Assembly: GCA_942491465.1 (NCBI GenBank)
Contig: CALOBA010000002.1
Location: 1-64,000, forward strand
Direction of reading: 5' to 3'
Length of the DNA: 64,000 bases
From: CALOBA01 sp942491465
GTDB lineage: Bacteria > Pseudomonadota > Gammaproteobacteria > Chromatiales > Chromatiaceae
Positions 17,631 through 26,687 of this stretch are shown piece after piece. How positions within the stretch are numbered: the stretch's first letter is position 1; each line of letters starts with the position of its first letter. The notes under the pieces are model-generated. The model was not told the DNA's origin, searched no databases, and was given only the letters and a program-made list of their open reading frames with translations. The position numbers and the translations under genes were made by a program.

Positions 17631-18917
17631 CTATCCGCGCTGCAACAGCACCCGGAGGTCCAGCACCGCGGCGTTGGTCCGCGAGATGTATGAGGCCATG
17701 ACCAGGGAGTGGTTGGCGAGCAGGCCGTAGCCGTGACCGTTCAGTACGATCGGGCTCCACTTGCGGGTACTGGCCCCCTCCAGGTCGCGGATGACCTGCT
17801 GCATCGAGACCTCGGCGTTCTTGTCATCCAGCACCTTGGAGAAGTCGATGGCTAGGGCCTGCATGGTGTGCAGCAGCGCCCAGGTGTAGCCGCGAGCCTC
17901 GTAGAAGATGTCGTCGATCTCGTTCCAAGGCGTACGCGGCAGGCCTTGGGCCGACGGTGTACCGGTCAGGCCGGCGGTCAGCTCGTTGTCGCCGACGCTG
18001 GCGGCGAGTCGCTGGGCCAGGCTGCCGAGGCGCTTTTCGACCACGGCCAGATAGGCGCCCAGGTTGTCGGCGCGGGCGTAGAATCGGGCGTTGGGGTCGT
18101 TGCGCCGCAACAGGCCGTCGCGATAGTCCTCCAGTGCGACGAGGCCGGCCCGGTACGCGTCCTCTGTGGCGGGCAGCATCCAGGACTCGGAGTCGAAGTT
18201 GAACTGGGAGTCGGCCGTCGTCAGGTCCAGATTCTCGACGGATTGGGTCTGGGAGCGGCTGAAGTCGTTGCGTAGGGAGCGCACCGTGTCCCGCACCTCG
18301 GTGAGCACGCCGTACTCCCAGGCGGGCATGTTGTCCATCAGGATGCCCGGCGGTGTCAGGTCGTTGCTGAGGTAGCCGCCGGGCTTGTCCAGCAGCGTCT
18401 CGCCGACGGCGATGGTCGCGACCACGGTGGCCGTGCCGGGGGGGATCTGGGCGGTGTCGGCTCCGGCGCTCGCCCTCGTCTCGGCGAGCACGTCCCGTGC
18501 CGGCGGTTGGATGGTCCAGTAGATGCCGAGCCCGCCGCTGACGACGACGGCCAGCAGGGCAACCCCGGCGGCGATGCGCGCAACGGGCAACGAGGTGCGC
18601 GACGACGGCTGCTCCGCCCCCGGGGCCGGCGAGGCCGGTTCGCCGACGGCGCCGGTCTCGTCATCCGTTGCTGTCGGTTGCGGCCTCGTCGGCGGCTCGG
18701 CTGGGGCGTGTGCCCTGAGTGCGTTGGGCGGCGCGGCTCGATCCGAGGCCGGCGTCGCGGTTGCCGAGCCGGTCGGCGCCGGCGTCGGCCGCGGGGAGGT
18801 CGGTGGCGTTGTCGCCCGCTGAGGTGCCGGTGCGGGGGTTGCGGCCTTCGACTGGGCGGCCGTTGGCGCGGGTGCCGCGGAGGCGGGTCTGAGTGGTGGG
18901 GTCTTGGACTGATTCAT
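17631..18917 (-). CDS. DUF2333 family membrane-anchored protein
   Basis: The 428-residue protein of unknown function has an N-terminal Ala/Pro/Thr-rich low-complexity region of about 110 residues. One transmembrane helix follows (VARIAAGVALLAVVVSGGLG), then a periplasmic domain with the DUF2333 signature blocks (LLDKPGGYLSNDLTPPGILM, DNMPAWEYGVLTEVRDTVRS, RFYARADNLGAYLAVVEKRL). ATG 18917 with AGGA 8 bp upstream is selected; the open frame extends 99 codons further without conservation. Single gene, convergent with panB and divergent from the antiporter operon. Confidence 0.88.
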   Translation of the reverse strand: MNQSKTPPLRPASAAPAPTAAQSKAATPAPAPQRATTPPTSPRPTPAPTGSATATPASDRAAPPNALRAHAPAEPPTRPQPTATDDETGAVGEPASPAPGAEQPSSRTSLPVARIAAGVALLAVVVSGGLGIYWTIQPPARDVLAETRASAGADTAQIPPGTATVVATIAVGETLLDKPGGYLSNDLTPPGILMDNMPAWEYGVLTEVRDTVRSLRNDFSRSQTQSVENLDLTTADSQFNFDSESWMLPATEDAYRAGLVALEDYRDGLLRRNDPNARFYARADNLGAYLAVVEKRLGSLAQRLAASVGDNELTAGLTGTPSAQGLPRTPWNEIDDIFYEARGYTWALLHTMQALAIDFSKVLDDKNAEVSMQQVIRDLEGASTRKWSPIVLNGHGYGLLANHSLVMASYISRTNAAVLDLRVLLQRG

Positions 18918-19243
18918 TGCTGGTTCCTGGGGTCTGGCTTGGTCGACGGGCGGACGCGCTCTTTGGTCGGGCGAAGCCGCCTGGGATTGCTGGGGATATA
19001 GGGTCGCCGGGTGGGATTTACCGCTGGCATCGGCGTCTTTTTCCCACATCCCTGAGCGCCCATCCCGTACTCGGGCGGACTGCCGATTCGGAGATGGGGC
19101 CTTGCCGAGGGTGCCTGCGGTCAGGCGCGGGCGGGTCATTGTAACCGCAGGCCGGAAACCCATATCTCCCACCTGGTAAGTTGACCCTCGGTCAAGCGAC
19201 CTACCCAGGCCCACCCGACTCCACCCCCGTTTTCGCCGAGCCC

Positions 19244-19798
19244 ATGACCACCGATTCCAAACCGGACTCCGCCGAGCGGAACGGCGTCTTGCCTGCGCAC
19301 CCTGGTCGGGAGATCGCCGGCCGGCTGCTGCTGTTCAGTGCCGTCTGGCTGCTGCTGGCAGGGACCGATCCGCTGTCTTGGCTGGTCGGGGTGCCCGCGG
19401 TCGTCGCGACAACCTGGGCCAGCCAGCGACTGGCCCAGCGCTCGCGGGGGCTGTCCATGATCGGTCTCTTCCGGTTCCTGCCGTACTTCCTAGTGGAGTC
19501 GGTCCGCGGCGGCTTCGACGTTGCGCAACGGGTGCTGAGGCTGCGGCTGCGCATCAGCCCTGGCTTCCAGACCTACCGCACGGGGCTCGATGATCCTGCG
19601 GCGCGGGTCTTCTTTGCCGGCACCATCAGCCTCCTGCCGGGGACCTTGAGCGCGGACCTGCGGGGCAACGTCGTCCACGTCCACGCCCTCGATGCCGACA
19701 GCGATCTGGCACCGGAGCTGCAAAGGCTGGAGCGCCGCGTGGCCGACCTGTTTGCACAGCCGCTTGCGCCCGTGCCCTCGGTGGAGGCCGCGATATGA
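19244..19798 (+). CDS. mrpE: Mrp antiporter subunit E
   Basis: The 184-residue membrane protein has the MnhE/MrpE pattern: two or three helices (LLLFSAVWLLLAGTDPLSWL) and the family block ARVFFAGTISLLPGTLSADL near the C-terminal half. It is a small subunit of the multisubunit cation/proton antiporter in the inner membrane. ATG 19244 (MTTDSKPD) is preferred over 19181, which would add a nonconserved Pro-rich stretch. First gene of an eight-cistron operon; its end overlaps mrpF by 4 bp. Confidence 0.88.
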   Translation: MTTDSKPDSAERNGVLPAHPGREIAGRLLLFSAVWLLLAGTDPLSWLVGVPAVVATTWASQRLAQRSRGLSMIGLFRFLPYFLVESVRGGFDVAQRVLRLRLRISPGFQTYRTGLDDPAARVFFAGTISLLPGTLSADLRGNVVHVHALDADSDLAPELQRLERRVADLFAQPLAPVPSVEAAI

Positions 19799-20061
19799 TC
19801 AACGAGGTCTATCTGACCGTCTCGTTGGTGCTGCTGATCACCATGTCCCTGGGTCTGATCCGGGTGGTGATCGGGCCGACCCCGGCGGATCGGATGATGG
19901 CCGCCCAGCTGCTGGGCACGGCGGGGATCGGCATGCTGCTGCTGCTCGCCATGGCCCTCGGCGTCCCGGCGCTGATCGATGTGGCGCTGATCTTCGGGCT
20001 GCTCGCCGCAGTGGCCGTGGCGGCCTTGACCCGACGGCGCGTCGGCCGCGACGAGGCTTAG
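19795..20061 (+). CDS. mrpF: Mrp antiporter subunit F
   Basis: The 88-residue product has three hydrophobic helices and the MrpF signature IRVVIGPTPADRMMAAQLLG. Overlaps mrpE (ATGA) and ends 2 bp before mrpG. It acts in the membrane complex that exchanges Na+ or K+ for protons. Confidence 0.92.
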   Translation: MINEVYLTVSLVLLITMSLGLIRVVIGPTPADRMMAAQLLGTAGIGMLLLLAMALGVPALIDVALIFGLLAAVAVAALTRRRVGRDEA

Positions 20062-20063
20062 GT

Positions 20064-20363
20064 ATGAGCTGGATCGATTGGATATCGGCCATGCTGGTGG
20101 CGTTGGGTGCGCTGTTCTTCATCGCCGGCACCGTCGGGCTGCTGCGGCTGCCGGACCTTTTCTCCAGGCTGCACGCCTTGACCAAGGCCGACAACCTGGG
20201 CTTGGGTCTCGTCATGCTCGGCGTGCTTCCCCAGGTCGACGGACCGCTGCAGGGGCTGAAGCTGCTGCTGATCTGGTTGCTGGTGTTGCTGGCCGGGGCG
20301 ACCGGGGCGCACCTGATCGCCAAGCGGGCGCTGCGCGGCGACGGCGAGGACATCATTGAATGA
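20064..20363 (+). CDS. mrpG: Mrp antiporter subunit G
   Basis: The 99-residue product has three helices. The MrpG/PhaG signature GTVGLLRLPDLFSRLHALTK, with TKADNLG following, is intact. Start ATG 20064; the stop overlaps the ATG of the DUF4040-MrpB fusion (20360). Confidence 0.93.
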   Translation: MSWIDWISAMLVALGALFFIAGTVGLLRLPDLFSRLHALTKADNLGLGLVMLGVLPQVDGPLQGLKLLLIWLLVLLAGATGAHLIAKRALRGDGEDIIE

Positions 20364-21298
20364 TCCATGACCTCTGGCTGCTGATCTTCGACCTGGTGCT
20401 GCTGGGCACGCTGCTGGCATTGGCCGTCGCCACCCTGACCAGCCGCGAGCCGCGCCGGGCCGTGATGTTGTTCATCGCCTTCGGGCTCTGGCTGTCGATG
20501 GTCTGGGCGCGGTTGCGGGCCCCCGACGTGGCCCTGGCCGAGGCCGCCATCGGTACGGGCCTGGGCGGGGCGCTGATGTTGGCCGCCGCCCGGCGCCAAG
20601 CCCGCGAGACCGCTCAAGCGCGGGCGCCGGCACCGCAACGCACCTCGCCGTTGATGGTCTGGGGCATCGCCTTCGGCGCGCTGATCGCCGCCGCGGCCCT
20701 GCTCTGGGTCTACTATCTCACGCTGCACGGCGGCCCTGAGCCTGCGCGGCTGGCGGATCTGGCCCTCGCCAAGGTCCCGGAGTCCGGTGTGACCAACCCG
20801 GTCACGTCGGTCCTGCTCAACTATCGCGCCTACGACACGCTGCTGGAGCTGGGCGTGCTGCTGACGGCGCTGCTCGGCATCTGGTCGTTGGGCCGTGCAC
20901 CGGCACCGTTCCAGCCGGCGGGTTCGGCGCTCACGGCGATGGTGGCCTGGGTGGTGCCGCTGCTGATCCTGACCGCCGGCTATATGCTCTGGATCGGCGC
21001 CGTCGCGCCCGGCGGTGCCTTCCAGGCCGGCGCCCTGCTTGGGGCGGCCGGCGTGGTCCTGCGCCTGGCGGGCTATCCCGCGGCGGGGCTGCCGGGGGAG
21101 GGCGCGCAGCGCTGGCTGATCACGCTGGGCGTCGCCCTGTTCGCCGGCCTCGGGCTGGTGCTGATGGGGACCGGGCTCGGCTTTCTGACCTATCCCGCGG
21201 GACAGGCGAAGTGGCTGATCCTGATCATCGAGAGCGCGGCGACGGTGGCGATCGGCGCGACGCTGGCGGCGGCCTACGTCGGAGGTCGTCGTGGCTGA
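20360..21298 (+). CDS. mrpB: DUF4040 (MbhD)-MrpB fusion subunit
   Basis: The 312-residue membrane protein has two parts. The N-terminal ~75 residues (VMLFIAFGLWLSMVWARLRA, PDVALAEAAIGTGLGGALML) match the DUF4040/MbhD segment, which in other Mrp systems is the C-terminal part of MrpA. The remainder matches MrpB (TNPVTSVLLNYRAYDTLLEL, GYMLWIGAVAPGGAFQAGAL). No full-length MrpA gene is in the operon, so MrpA functions appear split between this fusion and the NuoL/M-like subunits downstream. Confidence 0.88.
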   Translation: MIHDLWLLIFDLVLLGTLLALAVATLTSREPRRAVMLFIAFGLWLSMVWARLRAPDVALAEAAIGTGLGGALMLAAARRQARETAQARAPAPQRTSPLMVWGIAFGALIAAAALLWVYYLTLHGGPEPARLADLALAKVPESGVTNPVTSVLLNYRAYDTLLELGVLLTALLGIWSLGRAPAPFQPAGSALTAMVAWVVPLLILTAGYMLWIGAVAPGGAFQAGALLGAAGVVLRLAGYPAAGLPGEGAQRWLITLGVALFAGLGLVLMGTGLGFLTYPAGQAKWLILIIESAATVAIGATLAAAYVGGRRG

Positions 21299-21370
21299 AG
21301 ACGTCGTATCGTCTGTGCGGCGTTCTCTGTCGCCGCGAAGGCCTAAGGGCCGCAACCGAGGACAGGCCTG

Positions 21371-21655
21371 ATGTCGGCTCCCTTTCTGTACGGCGCGGCG
21401 GGGATCATCCTGTTCGGGCTTGGGCTTTGGTCGCTGCTCGTGCACGCCACGCTGCTGCGTCAGCTGATCGCGCTGAACGTGATGGGCGGCGGGGTGTTTC
21501 ATATCCTCGTCGCCGTTGCCTATCGCGGCGACGCCCAGTCGCCGGACCCGGTTCCGCATGCACTGGTACTGACCGGCATCGTTGTCGCCGTGAGCGCAAC
21601 CGCGCTGGCCTTGGCCCTGGGCCGGCGCCTGAGCGCGGACGACGGCGATGATTGA
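21371..21655 (+). CDS. mrpC: Mrp antiporter subunit C (NuoK-like)
   Basis: The 94-residue NuoK homologue has three helices and GLGLWSLLVHATLLRQLIAL and NVMGGGVFHILVAVA in the positions of the NuoK/MrpC signature. A 72-bp gap precedes it, the longest within the operon; the stop region overlaps the next gene by 8 bp. Confidence 0.9.
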   Translation: MSAPFLYGAAGIILFGLGLWSLLVHATLLRQLIALNVMGGGVFHILVAVAYRGDAQSPDPVPHALVLTGIVVAVSATALALALGRRLSADDGDD

Positions 21656-23174
21656 TTGGCTCGCCCTCGCCGTGATGGCGCCGTTGCTCGGGGCCGTGGC
21701 CAGCGTGCTGGCCGGTGTGGGCGCGCCGGACGCCAGTGCAGACGTGGACGGCGAGCGCTGGTCCCGGGTTGGCCGGCGCGTGCACAGGGTCGGTCTGCTG
21801 GCGACGCTGATCAGCAGCGCGATCGGCCTCACTGCGGCGGCGCAGGTCTGGCTCAACGGGCCATTGCGTTCGGAACTCGGGGGCTGGGGCGTGCCGCTCG
21901 GCATCGCGCTCGGCGCCGACGGGCTGTCCGCGGCCATGCTGGGGATGACCGCGCTTGTGGCCCTGGGCATCGGCGTCTATGCCACCGGCTATTTCTGCCG
22001 CGGCGGCAGCGCGGTGCATTTCTGGCCGCTCTGGCTGCTATTGGTGACGGCCCTGAACGGATTGTTCGTCTCCGCCGATCTGTTCAACCTGTACGTCATG
22101 CTGGAGTTGATGGGGCTGGCCGCCGCCGCACTCGGGGCGCTGACCGGCAGCCGCGAGGCGGTATCGGCCAGCCTGCGCTACCTGCTGGTCGGGCTGCTCG
22201 GTTCCATGGTCTATCTACTCGGGGTCGCGCTGATCTACACCGGCTACGGCGAGATGGACATCGGCCTGGTTCGGGCGAGCGTGGCCGCCGACGTCGCCGC
22301 CGGCGCCATCGCCCTGCCGGCCAGCGCTCTGGCGCTGATGGTGGCCGGGCTGGCGCTGAAGGCGGCGGTGTTCCCGATGCACTTCTGGCTGCCGCCGGCC
22401 CATGCCAATGCCCCGGCACCGGTCAGCGCGGCGCTGTCGGCGCTGGTGGTCAAGGCCGCTTTCTATCTCATCGCGCGGCTCTGGCTCGACGCGCTTGCGC
22501 CGGCGGCCACCGAGGCCGGCGCGCTGCTGATCGGCCTGCTCGGCGCCGGCGCCGTGCTTTGGGGCTCTTGGCGGGCGCTGCGGGCGGCGCGGCTCAAGCT
22601 GCTGGCGGCCTACTCCACGGTGGCGCAGATCGGCTATCTATGCCTGTTTTTCCCGCTGCTGGCGGAGGTGCCGCCGGGGCCGCTGCGGGAGAGCCTGGTC
22701 GCGGCCCTGCTGCTGATGGCGCTGACCCATGGCCTGGCCAAGGCCGGGCTGTTCCTGGCCGCTGGTCTGGTGCAGCAGAGTGCCGGGCACGATCGCATCG
22801 ACGAGCTCGGCGGCACCGCCCAGAACCTGCCGGCGACCACCTTCACCATCGCCCTGGCCGGCACCGCGCTCATCGGTCTGCCGCCCAGCGGCAGCTTCGT
22901 CGGCAAGTGGGTGCTGATCCAGGGGGCCATCGCCCAGGGCCAATGGTGGTGGGTGGTGGTGATCGCCGCCGGCACGCTGTTGGCGGCGGCCTACATCTTT
23001 CGGGTGCTGAGCCGCGCCTTCGGCCTGGAGCCGACGCCGACACGCTTCGTCACCGAGGTCCGCACCGAGCTGCCGGCCCTGCTGCTGGCGCTGGGGGCGG
23101 TGGTCGGGCTCGGCCTTGGCTCCGGGCTGGTCTGGGAGCTGCTGGCATCGGCGCCGATGGGCGCGGGAGGATGA
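21648..23174 (+). CDS. mrpD: Mrp subunit D / NuoM-like proton-conducting subunit (1)
   Basis: The 508-residue polytopic antiporter-like subunit has the key charged residues of the NuoL/M/N superfamily: Glu153 in the TM5 motif LYVMLELMGLA, and the TM7 lysine in LALKAAVFPMHFWLPPAHAN. The APAPVSAALSALVVKAAFY and LAAYSTVAQIGYL blocks follow. It overlaps mrpC at the start. Expected to form one proton channel of the complex. Confidence 0.93.
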   Translation: MIDWLALAVMAPLLGAVASVLAGVGAPDASADVDGERWSRVGRRVHRVGLLATLISSAIGLTAAAQVWLNGPLRSELGGWGVPLGIALGADGLSAAMLGMTALVALGIGVYATGYFCRGGSAVHFWPLWLLLVTALNGLFVSADLFNLYVMLELMGLAAAALGALTGSREAVSASLRYLLVGLLGSMVYLLGVALIYTGYGEMDIGLVRASVAADVAAGAIALPASALALMVAGLALKAAVFPMHFWLPPAHANAPAPVSAALSALVVKAAFYLIARLWLDALAPAATEAGALLIGLLGAGAVLWGSWRALRAARLKLLAAYSTVAQIGYLCLFFPLLAEVPPGPLRESLVAALLLMALTHGLAKAGLFLAAGLVQQSAGHDRIDELGGTAQNLPATTFTIALAGTALIGLPPSGSFVGKWVLIQGAIAQGQWWWVVVIAAGTLLAAAYIFRVLSRAFGLEPTPTRFVTEVRTELPALLLALGAVVGLGLGSGLVWELLASAPMGAGG

Positions 23175-23178
23175 TCTG

Positions 23179-24684
23179 ATGTCGCTGTCGCTCGCCCAGA
23201 CCCTGCCCCTGGCCATCCTGCTCAGCTCCCTCGTGCCCGGTGCGCTGATCTTCCTGGTGAAGGAGGAGAGCCACGTCCTGCGCGGCTTCCTGAACATGTT
23301 CGGTGCCGTGGCCAAGCTGGCGCTGGTGGGCCTGATGATCTGGGGTGTCTACCAGGGCCAGGTGTACGAGACCCGCCTGGCCCTCGCGCCGGGATTGGAG
23401 CTGGTGCTGCACGCGGATGCGCTGTCGGTGCTGTTCGTCACGCTGTCGACGGTGCTCTGGCTGGTGACCACCATCTACGCCATCGGCTACCTGGAGCACT
23501 CGCCGAACCGAAGCCGCTTCTTCGGCTTCTTCAGCCTCTGCGTCTCGGCGACCGTGGGCGTCGCGCTGGCCGGCAACCTGTTCACCTTCGTGGTGTTCTA
23601 CGAGCTACTGACCCTGGCCACCTACCCCTTGGTGGCCCATCGCGGCACGCCCGATGCCACCCGCGGCGCCAAGATCTACCTGGCCTACACCATGACCGGC
23701 GGGGTGGCGCTGCTGATCGGCGCGGTCTGGCTGCAGACGTTGACCGGCCCGGTGGACTTCGTCCAGGGCGGCATCTTGAGCGGCATGCCGGAGCGCTACC
23801 ACGGCCAGCTGATCGCGATCTTCGTGCTGCTGATCATCGGCCTCGGCGTCAAGGCGGCGCTGGTGCCGCTGCACGGCTGGCTGCCGCAGTCGATGGTGGC
23901 CCCGGCGCCGGTGAGCGCGCTGCTGCACGCGGTGGCCGTGGTCAAGGCCGGCGCCTTCGGCATCATCCGTGTCGTCTACGATGTCTATGGCGTCGAATTC
24001 ACCGCCTCTCTCGGGCTGCTGACCCTGCTCGGTGGCGCCGCGTCCGTCACCATCATCTACGGCTCGGTGCTGGCCCTGTTCCAGGACGGGCTGAAGAAGC
24101 GGTTGGCCTACTCCACCGTCAGCCAGGTGTCCTACATCGCCCTCGGTGCGTCGATCCTGGGTCCGGTGGCGACCATCGGCGGCCTGGTCCATCTGGTGCA
24201 TCAGGGGATTATGAAGATCACGCTGTTCTTCTGCGCCGGCAACTACGCCGAGACCCTCGGCGTGCACAAGGTCAGCCAGATGGACGGCGTCGGCCGGCGC
24301 ATGCCTTGGACCACGCTGGCCTTCAGCGTCGGCGCGCTGGGCATGATCGGCATCCCGCCCTTCGCCGGCTTCATTAGCAAGTGGTATCTGGGCATCGGCG
24401 CCGTGCAGGCCGGTCAGGACTGGGTGTTGCTGGTGCTGGCCACCAGTTCGCTGCTGAACGCCGGCTACTTCCTACCCATCCTTTATCGCGCCTGGTTCCG
24501 ACCGGCACCGGCGCAATGGCCCGCCGAGCACATCCCCGCCGGTCGGCTGGAGACCATGGGCGCGCTGCTCTGGCCGCCGTTGATCACCGCCGCGCTGTGC
24601 GTGATCGCGGGGCTGTTCGCCGCGGCGCCGTTCAGCCCGCTGCAATGGGCCGCGTTGATTGCGCGGCGGGAGTACGGTCTATGA
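23179..24684 (+). CDS. NuoL/M-like antiporter subunit (2)
   Basis: The 501-residue second antiporter-like subunit starts at ATG 23179, 4 bp after the previous stop. TM5 Glu142 lies in VVFYELLTLATYPLV; the TM7 lysine is in GVKAALVPLHGWLPQSM. The VAPAPVSALLHAVAVVKAGA and RLAYSTVSQVSYIALG blocks are intact, so all core residues for proton transfer are present. Its stop (TGA 24682) overlaps the ATG of a 26-codon ORF. Confidence 0.92.
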   Translation: MSLSLAQTLPLAILLSSLVPGALIFLVKEESHVLRGFLNMFGAVAKLALVGLMIWGVYQGQVYETRLALAPGLELVLHADALSVLFVTLSTVLWLVTTIYAIGYLEHSPNRSRFFGFFSLCVSATVGVALAGNLFTFVVFYELLTLATYPLVAHRGTPDATRGAKIYLAYTMTGGVALLIGAVWLQTLTGPVDFVQGGILSGMPERYHGQLIAIFVLLIIGLGVKAALVPLHGWLPQSMVAPAPVSALLHAVAVVKAGAFGIIRVVYDVYGVEFTASLGLLTLLGGAASVTIIYGSVLALFQDGLKKRLAYSTVSQVSYIALGASILGPVATIGGLVHLVHQGIMKITLFFCAGNYAETLGVHKVSQMDGVGRRMPWTTLAFSVGALGMIGIPPFAGFISKWYLGIGAVQAGQDWVLLVLATSSLLNAGYFLPILYRAWFRPAPAQWPAEHIPAGRLETMGALLWPPLITAALCVIAGLFAAAPFSPLQWAALIARREYGL

Positions 24685-24761
24685 ACACCGGCGGCGCGCC
24701 ACATCAGCCGCTGATCCGGCGCTGCGCGGCGACTGGGTCGGCCGGGAGGCTGCTGCCATGA
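24681..24761 (+). CDS. 26-codon coupling ORF between antiporter subunits
   Basis: A short ORF (MNTGGAPHQPLIRRCAATGS, then AGRLLP) begins at ATG 24681, overlapping the stop of the upstream subunit (ATGA), and ends at 24761, overlapping the ATG of the downstream subunit (ATGA). It exactly fills the gap between two large cistrons. It is hydrophilic and resembles no antiporter subunit. It may act only to carry ribosomes across the gap (termination-reinitiation). Confidence 0.45.
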   Translation: MNTGGAPHQPLIRRCAATGSAGRLLP

Positions 24762-26461
24762 CCACCGCACTGCTGATCGGCACCTGGCTCTGGCCCCTGC
24801 TGGCGGCCGGCGCCTTCGGCCTGATCCCCGACCGCCGTCGTGGCGGCGAGGCGACTCGACCTCGACTGTGGATGCTGCCGGCCCTCGGCGCCGTGCCGGC
24901 GCTGGCGGCGGGTCTGCTGGTGCCGGTGGGCGCCACGCTGGAGCTGCCCTGGCTGTTTCTGGGTACGACGCTGGGGCTGGACGCGATCGGCCGGGTGTTT
25001 CTGTTGTTCACGTCCACCCTTTGGCTCGTGGCCGGTATCCATGCCGCCTGGAATTTCCGCGATGCGGCCAACGGTCGAAGGTTCGGCGCGCTGTTTCTGC
25101 TGGCCATGGCCGGCAACCTTTGGCTGATCGTCGGCCAGGATCTGGCCAGCTTCTATCTAGGCTTTGCGATGATGGGGCTGGCCTCCTACGGGCTGGTCAT
25201 CCACACCGGCGACCCGGCCGCGCTGCGCGCCGGCAAGGTCTATCTGGTCATGGCCCTGATCGGTGAGGTGTCGCTGTTCGCGGCGTTGGTGCTGATCGCA
25301 CGGGATGCCGGCAGCATGAATCCGACACCCGATCAGCTCGGCGACCTCGCGGATCTGACCATCGGCCTGACCATCGTCGGGCTCGCCATCAAGGCCGGCA
25401 TGGTGCCGCTGCACCTGTGGCTGCCGCTGGCCCATCCGGCCGCCCCGGTGCCGGCGAGCGCCGTGCTCAGCGGCACCATGATTAAGGTTGCGCTGCTCGG
25501 CTGGCTGCGCTTCCTGCCCTTCGGCGAGGCGGCGCTGCCGTTTTGGGGGCAGCTCCTCACCGGGGCCGGGCTGGTGACGCTGTTCTTCGCGCTGCCCATC
25601 GGCCTGGTGCAGCGCGATCCGAAGGTCGTACTGGCCTACTCGAGCATCGCCAAGATGGGGCTGATGACCCTGGCCCTGGGCCTGATGCTGACCGAGCCGG
25701 CGCTGGCCCCGGCCGGCGCCATGGCCATCGCCCTTTACGCCGCTCACCACGGGCTGGTCAAGGGCGGCCTGTTCCTTGGGGTCGGCCTGCGCAAGCACGC
25801 GCCCTGGCAGCCCTGGGTCATCACCGGCATCGCCTTCCTGCTGCTGGCCCTGGCCGGGCTGCCGTTCACCGGTGGCGCCGTGGTCAAGTACGATCTCAAG
25901 CCGCTGCTGGCCGATGCGCACTGGGCCTGGATCGGCGCCGCCGTTGCCGTATCCGCCATCGCGACCACGTTGCTGATGGCCCGCTTTGCTTGGGTGATCG
26001 AGCACACCCCATCCCACCCGGAGTCGGGCTGGCGCTGGCCGGCCCTGGCCTGGACGGTCTTGCTGGCGTTGGTGGTGCTGTTCCCGTTCGTCCTCGGCAA
26101 GCCGGTGGCCTGGAAGGTCAATGCCGTGATCGTGCCGGTCGGGATCCTCATCGCCGCTGCCGTGGCGCTGGTGGCCCGGCGCTGGCCGGCCCTGACTCGG
26201 CCGTTGATCGGACTGGTCCCGCCGGGGGACCTGCTGGCGCTGATGCGGCCCGTCGGGCGTCTGGCCGCGCGGGTCGGCGCCTTCGTCTTGATCCGGTTGC
26301 AACGCTTGAGTGAGCGAGTCGCCGGGTGGGTCTCGAGCATCTTGGCGCCCCTGGACAGGCCCGGCGGCGACAGTGAGACCTGGCTGCGCACCTGGCCGGT
26401 GGCCGGTGCGTTTTGGCTGGTGTTGGCTGCTGGGCTGGCCCAGCTCCTGCTTTTCGGGTGA
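24758..26461 (+). CDS. NuoL/M/N-like antiporter subunit (3), TM5 Glu absent
   Basis: The 567-residue third paralogue starts at ATG 24758. The TM7 lysine is kept (Lys212 in GLAIKAGMVPLHLWLP), as is PAAPVPASAVLSGTMIKVAL. In the TM5 motif, however, the position aligned with the conserved Glu is alanine (Ala137 in SFYLGFAMMGLASYG). A glutamate appears 33 residues later in the next helix (Glu170, ALIGEVSLF). The C-terminus carries an extra ~100-residue tail with one more helix at the very end. Last gene of the operon, convergent with the next minus-strand gene. Confidence 0.9.
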   Translation: MTTALLIGTWLWPLLAAGAFGLIPDRRRGGEATRPRLWMLPALGAVPALAAGLLVPVGATLELPWLFLGTTLGLDAIGRVFLLFTSTLWLVAGIHAAWNFRDAANGRRFGALFLLAMAGNLWLIVGQDLASFYLGFAMMGLASYGLVIHTGDPAALRAGKVYLVMALIGEVSLFAALVLIARDAGSMNPTPDQLGDLADLTIGLTIVGLAIKAGMVPLHLWLPLAHPAAPVPASAVLSGTMIKVALLGWLRFLPFGEAALPFWGQLLTGAGLVTLFFALPIGLVQRDPKVVLAYSSIAKMGLMTLALGLMLTEPALAPAGAMAIALYAAHHGLVKGGLFLGVGLRKHAPWQPWVITGIAFLLLALAGLPFTGGAVVKYDLKPLLADAHWAWIGAAVAVSAIATTLLMARFAWVIEHTPSHPESGWRWPALAWTVLLALVVLFPFVLGKPVAWKVNAVIVPVGILIAAAVALVARRWPALTRPLIGLVPPGDLLALMRPVGRLAARVGAFVLIRLQRLSERVAGWVSSILAPLDRPGGDSETWLRTWPVAGAFWLVLAAGLAQLLLFG

Positions 26462-26528
26462 TCGCTGGCCGGGGCAATTTAGTAACGGTTCACTAACAAG
26501 TTAAACGACTCCGTAGCACAACTAGGAT

Positions 26529-26604
<76 letters not shown>

Positions 26605-26687
26605 GAGCTGACATGTTCACTTTGTTTCTGAATTCTTCCTTAGCGATCGGTGGTAATGACCCAAGCGCGACGACGGCGATGCGCGTG

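Noticed and set aside
19838..21970. 710-codon minus-strand frame across the mrp genes
   Set aside because: Shadow of the antiporter operon; it has low-complexity Arg/Pro/Gln composition and no family.
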